Below are positions 5,661 to 8,583 of a stretch of 8,583 nucleotides of DNA, one piece after another. The stretch spans positions 1 through 8,583 of the forward strand of contig JAWLED010000101.1 of the NCBI GenBank assembly GCA_041686235.1. Direction: 5' to 3'. The position numbers were made by a program, and so were the translations under genes. The first letter of the stretch is position 1, and every line of letters starts with the position of its first letter. The notes under the pieces are model-generated. The model worked only from the letters and a program-made list of their open reading frames with translations, did no database searches and had not been told where the DNA came from. Source of the stretch: JAAAOH01 sp041686235 (lineage in GTDB: Bacteria; Spirochaetota; Spirochaetia; DSM-27196; PWMO01).

Positions 5661-8582
5661 GATCGGAACATACTTGACCTTTCGAGCGCGGAGTTCCTCG
5701 AAGACCTCTACCGCGCGTGGCTCGAGGATCCGCAGAGCGTGCCGGCCGAGTGGCGCCCCTACTTCGAATCTCTCGGCCCACAGGCCCCGGCGGCAACACC
5801 CGCCGGGGAAAGCTCGGCTGTACCCTCGTCCGCCTCGGCTCCCCCATCGGCGGGTGCAGCTCGAACGCCGGGAACCAAAAGCATCGCCGCGCGGGAAGGG
5901 GCCAAAAGCAGCTCCTTCAACGGTCATGCCCCTCGCGAGGCAATGCCCACCGCGGAGGTATACCGCCAAAGCCGCGTCGACAGCCTTATCTGGGCGTACC
6001 GTGACGTTGGATACATCTACGCGGACCTCAATCCGCTCGAGCAATACACCACGCCCGAGCTCAAATACATGTATATCACCATGGAGGGCAACTACGAGTC
6101 GCTCACCCTTGATGCATTCGGGCTTTCCGAAGACGACCTCGACGAAGAGGTATTCACCGGCGGGTACTTCGAGCCCAAACGGGCCCCGCTGCGGCGGCTC
6201 CTCGATATGCTGCGGGAGACCTACTGCGCCCATCTCGGCGCGGAGATCCTTCATATCCAAAACAAGCCTATGCGGCGCTGGCTCATCGAGCACCTCGAAA
6301 GCCCCGCACGGCGTCCGGATTGGGACCACGAACGCAAGAGACGGTTCCAGAAAGACCTCATCAAGGCGGAGGAGCTCGAGCGTTTCATCCATTCCAACTT
6401 CATCGGGCAGAAGCGGTTCTCACTCGAAGGCGGAGAGGCCCTCGTCCCGGCCGTTCGCTATCTCGTGGAGTCCGCTCCCGAGCACGGCGTCCACGAGGTC
6501 GTGCTCGGCATGGCCCACCGTGGAAGGCTGAACGTATTGACGAACGTCATGCGCAAGCAGCCCGCCGAGACCTTTTCCCACTTCACCGAGAACTACATGC
6601 CGCATACCTACGGCGGTAGCGGCGACGTCAAGTACCATCTCGGCCACAGCATGGACGTCGACGCCGAAGGGGGAAACACCGTTCACGTGAGCCTCGTGGC
6701 CAACCCGAGTCACCTCGAGTCGGTCGATCCGGTGGTCGAGGGCAAATGCCGCGGGATCCAGAGACGGCGGGGCGATCAAAACCGAAAGAAAGTCATGCCG
6801 GTTCTCATCCACGGCGACGCGGCCTTCTCCGGCCAAGGCGTGGTGGCGGAAACCCTCAATTTGTCTCAGCTCAAGGGCTACCGCACCGGCGGCACCGTGC
6901 ACATCATTTTGAACAATCAGATCGGCTTTACCACCGCCTCTCGCGACGCGCGATCCACGTTCTTCGCCACCGATATCGCAAAATCGATGCCGGTGCCGAT
7001 CTTCCACGTCAACGGCGACGACATCGAGGCGGTCCTCCATGCCATGGACCTGGCCTTTCGCTATCGGCAGAAGTTCGGCTACGACGCGGTTGTCGACATC
7101 ATCGGCTACCGTCGCCTCGGGCACAACGAGGCGGATGAGCCCTCGTTCACCCACCCCATCATGTACAGCATCATCAAAGATCATAAGAGCGTAACCACGA
7201 AGTACGGGGAGCAGGTGGCCGAGAACGGGGTCATGCCGAGCGACGAGCAGACCGAGTTCCGCAAGGACTACAAAGCCGCGCTCAAGAACGAGCTCGACAA
7301 AGCAAAACAAGGCTACGAGCCCCATCTCGATGACGCGTTCGAAGGAGGAGAGTGGTCGGAGATACATCGGCAGTATAGCTTCGACGGTGTCGACACCCGC
7401 GTGAGCCTCGACAGGCTGCGCCACATCGGTTCCGTACTTACGAGCCCGCCCGAGGACTTCAGCATTCACCCGAAGCTCAAACGCTTTGTGAAGGACCGAA
7501 GGGAGCGCGTCGAGAGCGAACAAGACCTCGATTGGGCGCTTGCCGAGTCCATGGCGTTCGGCTCCCTTCTGCTCGACGGCTATCCCATTCGCCTCAGCGG
7601 CGAGGACTCCGGACGAGGCACCTTTTCCCAGCGACACGCAGTGTGGTGGGACGCCCAAACCAACGTTCCCACCACCTACGTTCCGCTGAAGCATCTCGAC
7701 GAGAGCCAGGCCACCTTCTCGGTCTACGACAGCCCGCTTTCGGAGTTCGCGGTGCTTGGTTTCGACTACGGCTATACGCTTGCACAACCGAACAGCCTCG
7801 TCCTCTGGGAGGCCCAATTCGGCGATTTCGTAAACGGCGCACAAGTCATCATAGATCAGTTCATTGCCGCCGGCGAGTCGAAGTGGTTCCGCTCGAGTGC
7901 GCTGGTCATGCTCCTCCCTCACGGCTACGAAGGCCAGGGCCCCGAACATTCGAGCGCACATCTCGAGCGCTTTCTCCAGCTCTCGGCCGAGGAAAACCTC
8001 CTGGTCGTAAACGTGACGACCCCGGCGCAGTACTTTCACGCGCTGAGAAAACAGATGCTCGCCCCCTATCGAAAGCCGCTGATAATCATGAGCCCCAAGA
8101 GTCTGCTGCGCCACAAGCGCTGCGTTTCGTCGATGGAAGAGCTTTCGAGCGGTCACTTTTCCTATGTCCTCGACGACACCGAGGTCGAGCCTTCCGAGGC
8201 ATCCCGGCTCATCCTGTGCTCGGGTAAGGTCTATTACGATCTCCTGCAGCGGCGCGAAGAATACGGGCGAAATAACGTCGCCATCGTGCGTATAGAACAG
8301 CTCTATCCGTTTCCCGATCACGAAGTACGTGAGGTCGTCTCACGTTACTCAAACGTAGATCAAGTCGTGTGGTGTCAGGAGGAACCGGAGAACCGGGGTG
8401 CCTTCAGCTTCATTCGCGGGCCGATCGGAGACATGCTCTCGGAGACCGGAAACCGCTTGCAGTATGCCGGCCGCGTGCGCAGCGCAAGCCCGGCAACAGG
8501 ATCGCACAAGGAGCATACAGAAGAGCTCAGACGCCTGCTCGATGAGGCGTTCGGCGAAAACGATAACAAGGACGCATATTGA
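5652..8582 (+). CDS. sucA: 2-oxoglutarate dehydrogenase E1 component (thiamine diphosphate-dependent)
   Basis: E1 subunit of the 2-oxoglutarate dehydrogenase complex: it decarboxylates 2-oxoglutarate on thiamine diphosphate and transfers the succinyl group to the lipoyl arm of E2 (SucB). Length is 976 residues (974 if the second TTG is used), normal for the homodimeric E1 family. Residues 11-41 (FLEDLYRAWLEDPQSVPAEWRPYF core) form the short N-terminal helical domain that tethers E1 to the complex. A linker rich in Ala, Pro and Ser follows at about 42-97. The cofactor domain has AHRGRLNVL (288-296), NPSHLE (351-356) and the GD...NN diphosphate/metal motif (G388-D389-A to N421-N422). RRLGHNEADEPSFTHP (487-502) is a family signature. 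The pyrimidine-binding domain has SGEDSGRGTFSQRHA (649-663) and LPHGYEGQGPEHSSAHLERF (755-774), and EEPENRGAF (910-918) lies near the end. No acyltransferase fusion is present. The complete gene ends one base before the window does, and sucB would be expected next. Confidence 0.97.
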   Translation: MTLDRNILDLSSAEFLEDLYRAWLEDPQSVPAEWRPYFESLGPQAPAATPAGESSAVPSSASAPPSAGAARTPGTKSIAAREGAKSSSFNGHAPREAMPTAEVYRQSRVDSLIWAYRDVGYIYADLNPLEQYTTPELKYMYITMEGNYESLTLDAFGLSEDDLDEEVFTGGYFEPKRAPLRRLLDMLRETYCAHLGAEILHIQNKPMRRWLIEHLESPARRPDWDHERKRRFQKDLIKAEELERFIHSNFIGQKRFSLEGGEALVPAVRYLVESAPEHGVHEVVLGMAHRGRLNVLTNVMRKQPAETFSHFTENYMPHTYGGSGDVKYHLGHSMDVDAEGGNTVHVSLVANPSHLESVDPVVEGKCRGIQRRRGDQNRKKVMPVLIHGDAAFSGQGVVAETLNLSQLKGYRTGGTVHIILNNQIGFTTASRDARSTFFATDIAKSMPVPIFHVNGDDIEAVLHAMDLAFRYRQKFGYDAVVDIIGYRRLGHNEADEPSFTHPIMYSIIKDHKSVTTKYGEQVAENGVMPSDEQTEFRKDYKAALKNELDKAKQGYEPHLDDAFEGGEWSEIHRQYSFDGVDTRVSLDRLRHIGSVLTSPPEDFSIHPKLKRFVKDRRERVESEQDLDWALAESMAFGSLLLDGYPIRLSGEDSGRGTFSQRHAVWWDAQTNVPTTYVPLKHLDESQATFSVYDSPLSEFAVLGFDYGYTLAQPNSLVLWEAQFGDFVNGAQVIIDQFIAAGESKWFRSSALVMLLPHGYEGQGPEHSSAHLERFLQLSAEENLLVVNVTTPAQYFHALRKQMLAPYRKPLIIMSPKSLLRHKRCVSSMEELSSGHFSYVLDDTEVEPSEASRLILCSGKVYYDLLQRREEYGRNNVAIVRIEQLYPFPDHEVREVVSRYSNVDQVVWCQEEPENRGAFSFIRGPIGDMLSETGNRLQYAGRVRSASPATGSHKEHTEELRRLLDEAFGENDNKDAY

Positions 8583-8583
8583 G
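8568..8583 (+). promoter_or_regulatory. Possible ribosome binding site and TTG start of the next gene
   Basis: Within the last codons of sucA, AAGGA (8568-8572) is followed after 6 nt by TTG at 8579-8581, which overlaps the sucA stop TGA (8580-8582) in a TTGA arrangement. Only five bases of such a gene would be in the window, so its product cannot be read. A start-stop overlap would fit coupled translation of sucB, and TTG starts are already used by sdhA and sucA. This is inference from spacing alone. Confidence 0.3.

Noticed and set aside
6420..8321. Long minus-strand open frame (633 codons) opposite sucA
   Set aside because: Antisense to the highly conserved catalytic region of SucA; no independent ribosome binding site or family motif noticed.

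Overview
This GC-rich window carries the start of an aerobic TCA-cycle gene cluster and, to its left, the ends of two unrelated genes. The presence of succinate dehydrogenase, succinyl-CoA synthetase and the E1 subunit of 2-oxoglutarate dehydrogenase points to a respiring bacterium with an oxidative lower half of the TCA cycle. A lipoprotein with a clear lipobox and a free-standing SucA (no N-terminal acyltransferase fusion of the mycobacterial Kgd type) fit a Gram-negative (diderm) organism. SdhB has sequence hallmarks I remember from the mycobacterial Sdh2 group, so marker genes pull in different directions and I make no lineage call. TTG is used as a start codon at least twice.

Layout: 1-192 (+) is the C-terminal end of a sensor histidine kinase. 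165-776 (-) is a small lipoprotein with two Ig-like (glucodextranase-B-like) repeats. It converges on the kinase gene and overlaps it by 28 bp, and an 8-bp inverted repeat spans both stop codons. 777-1069 is a divergent intergenic control region. It holds a PhoB-box-like 11-bp tandem repeat facing the lipoprotein, then a 24-bp-period direct repeat just upstream of a good sigma70-type promoter facing sdhA. From 1070 to the end, all genes lie on the + strand in the order sdhA, sdhB, sucC, sucD, sucA, with gaps of 27, 2, 18 and 62 nt, so they are probably one transcription unit. The window ends one base after the sucA stop codon. A good Shine-Dalgarno before a TTG that overlaps this stop suggests that the next gene (sucB expected) begins there.

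Together the five enzymes cover 2-oxoglutarate to succinyl-CoA (SucA, needing SucB and Lpd from elsewhere), succinyl-CoA to succinate with ATP/GTP formation (SucCD), and succinate to fumarate (SdhAB). The main oddity is that the SDH membrane anchor genes (sdhC/sdhD) are not next to sdhAB. I found no evidence of a mobile element, CRISPR array, tRNA/rRNA or an undescribed multi-gene system; the noteworthy signals are regulatory and organisational.
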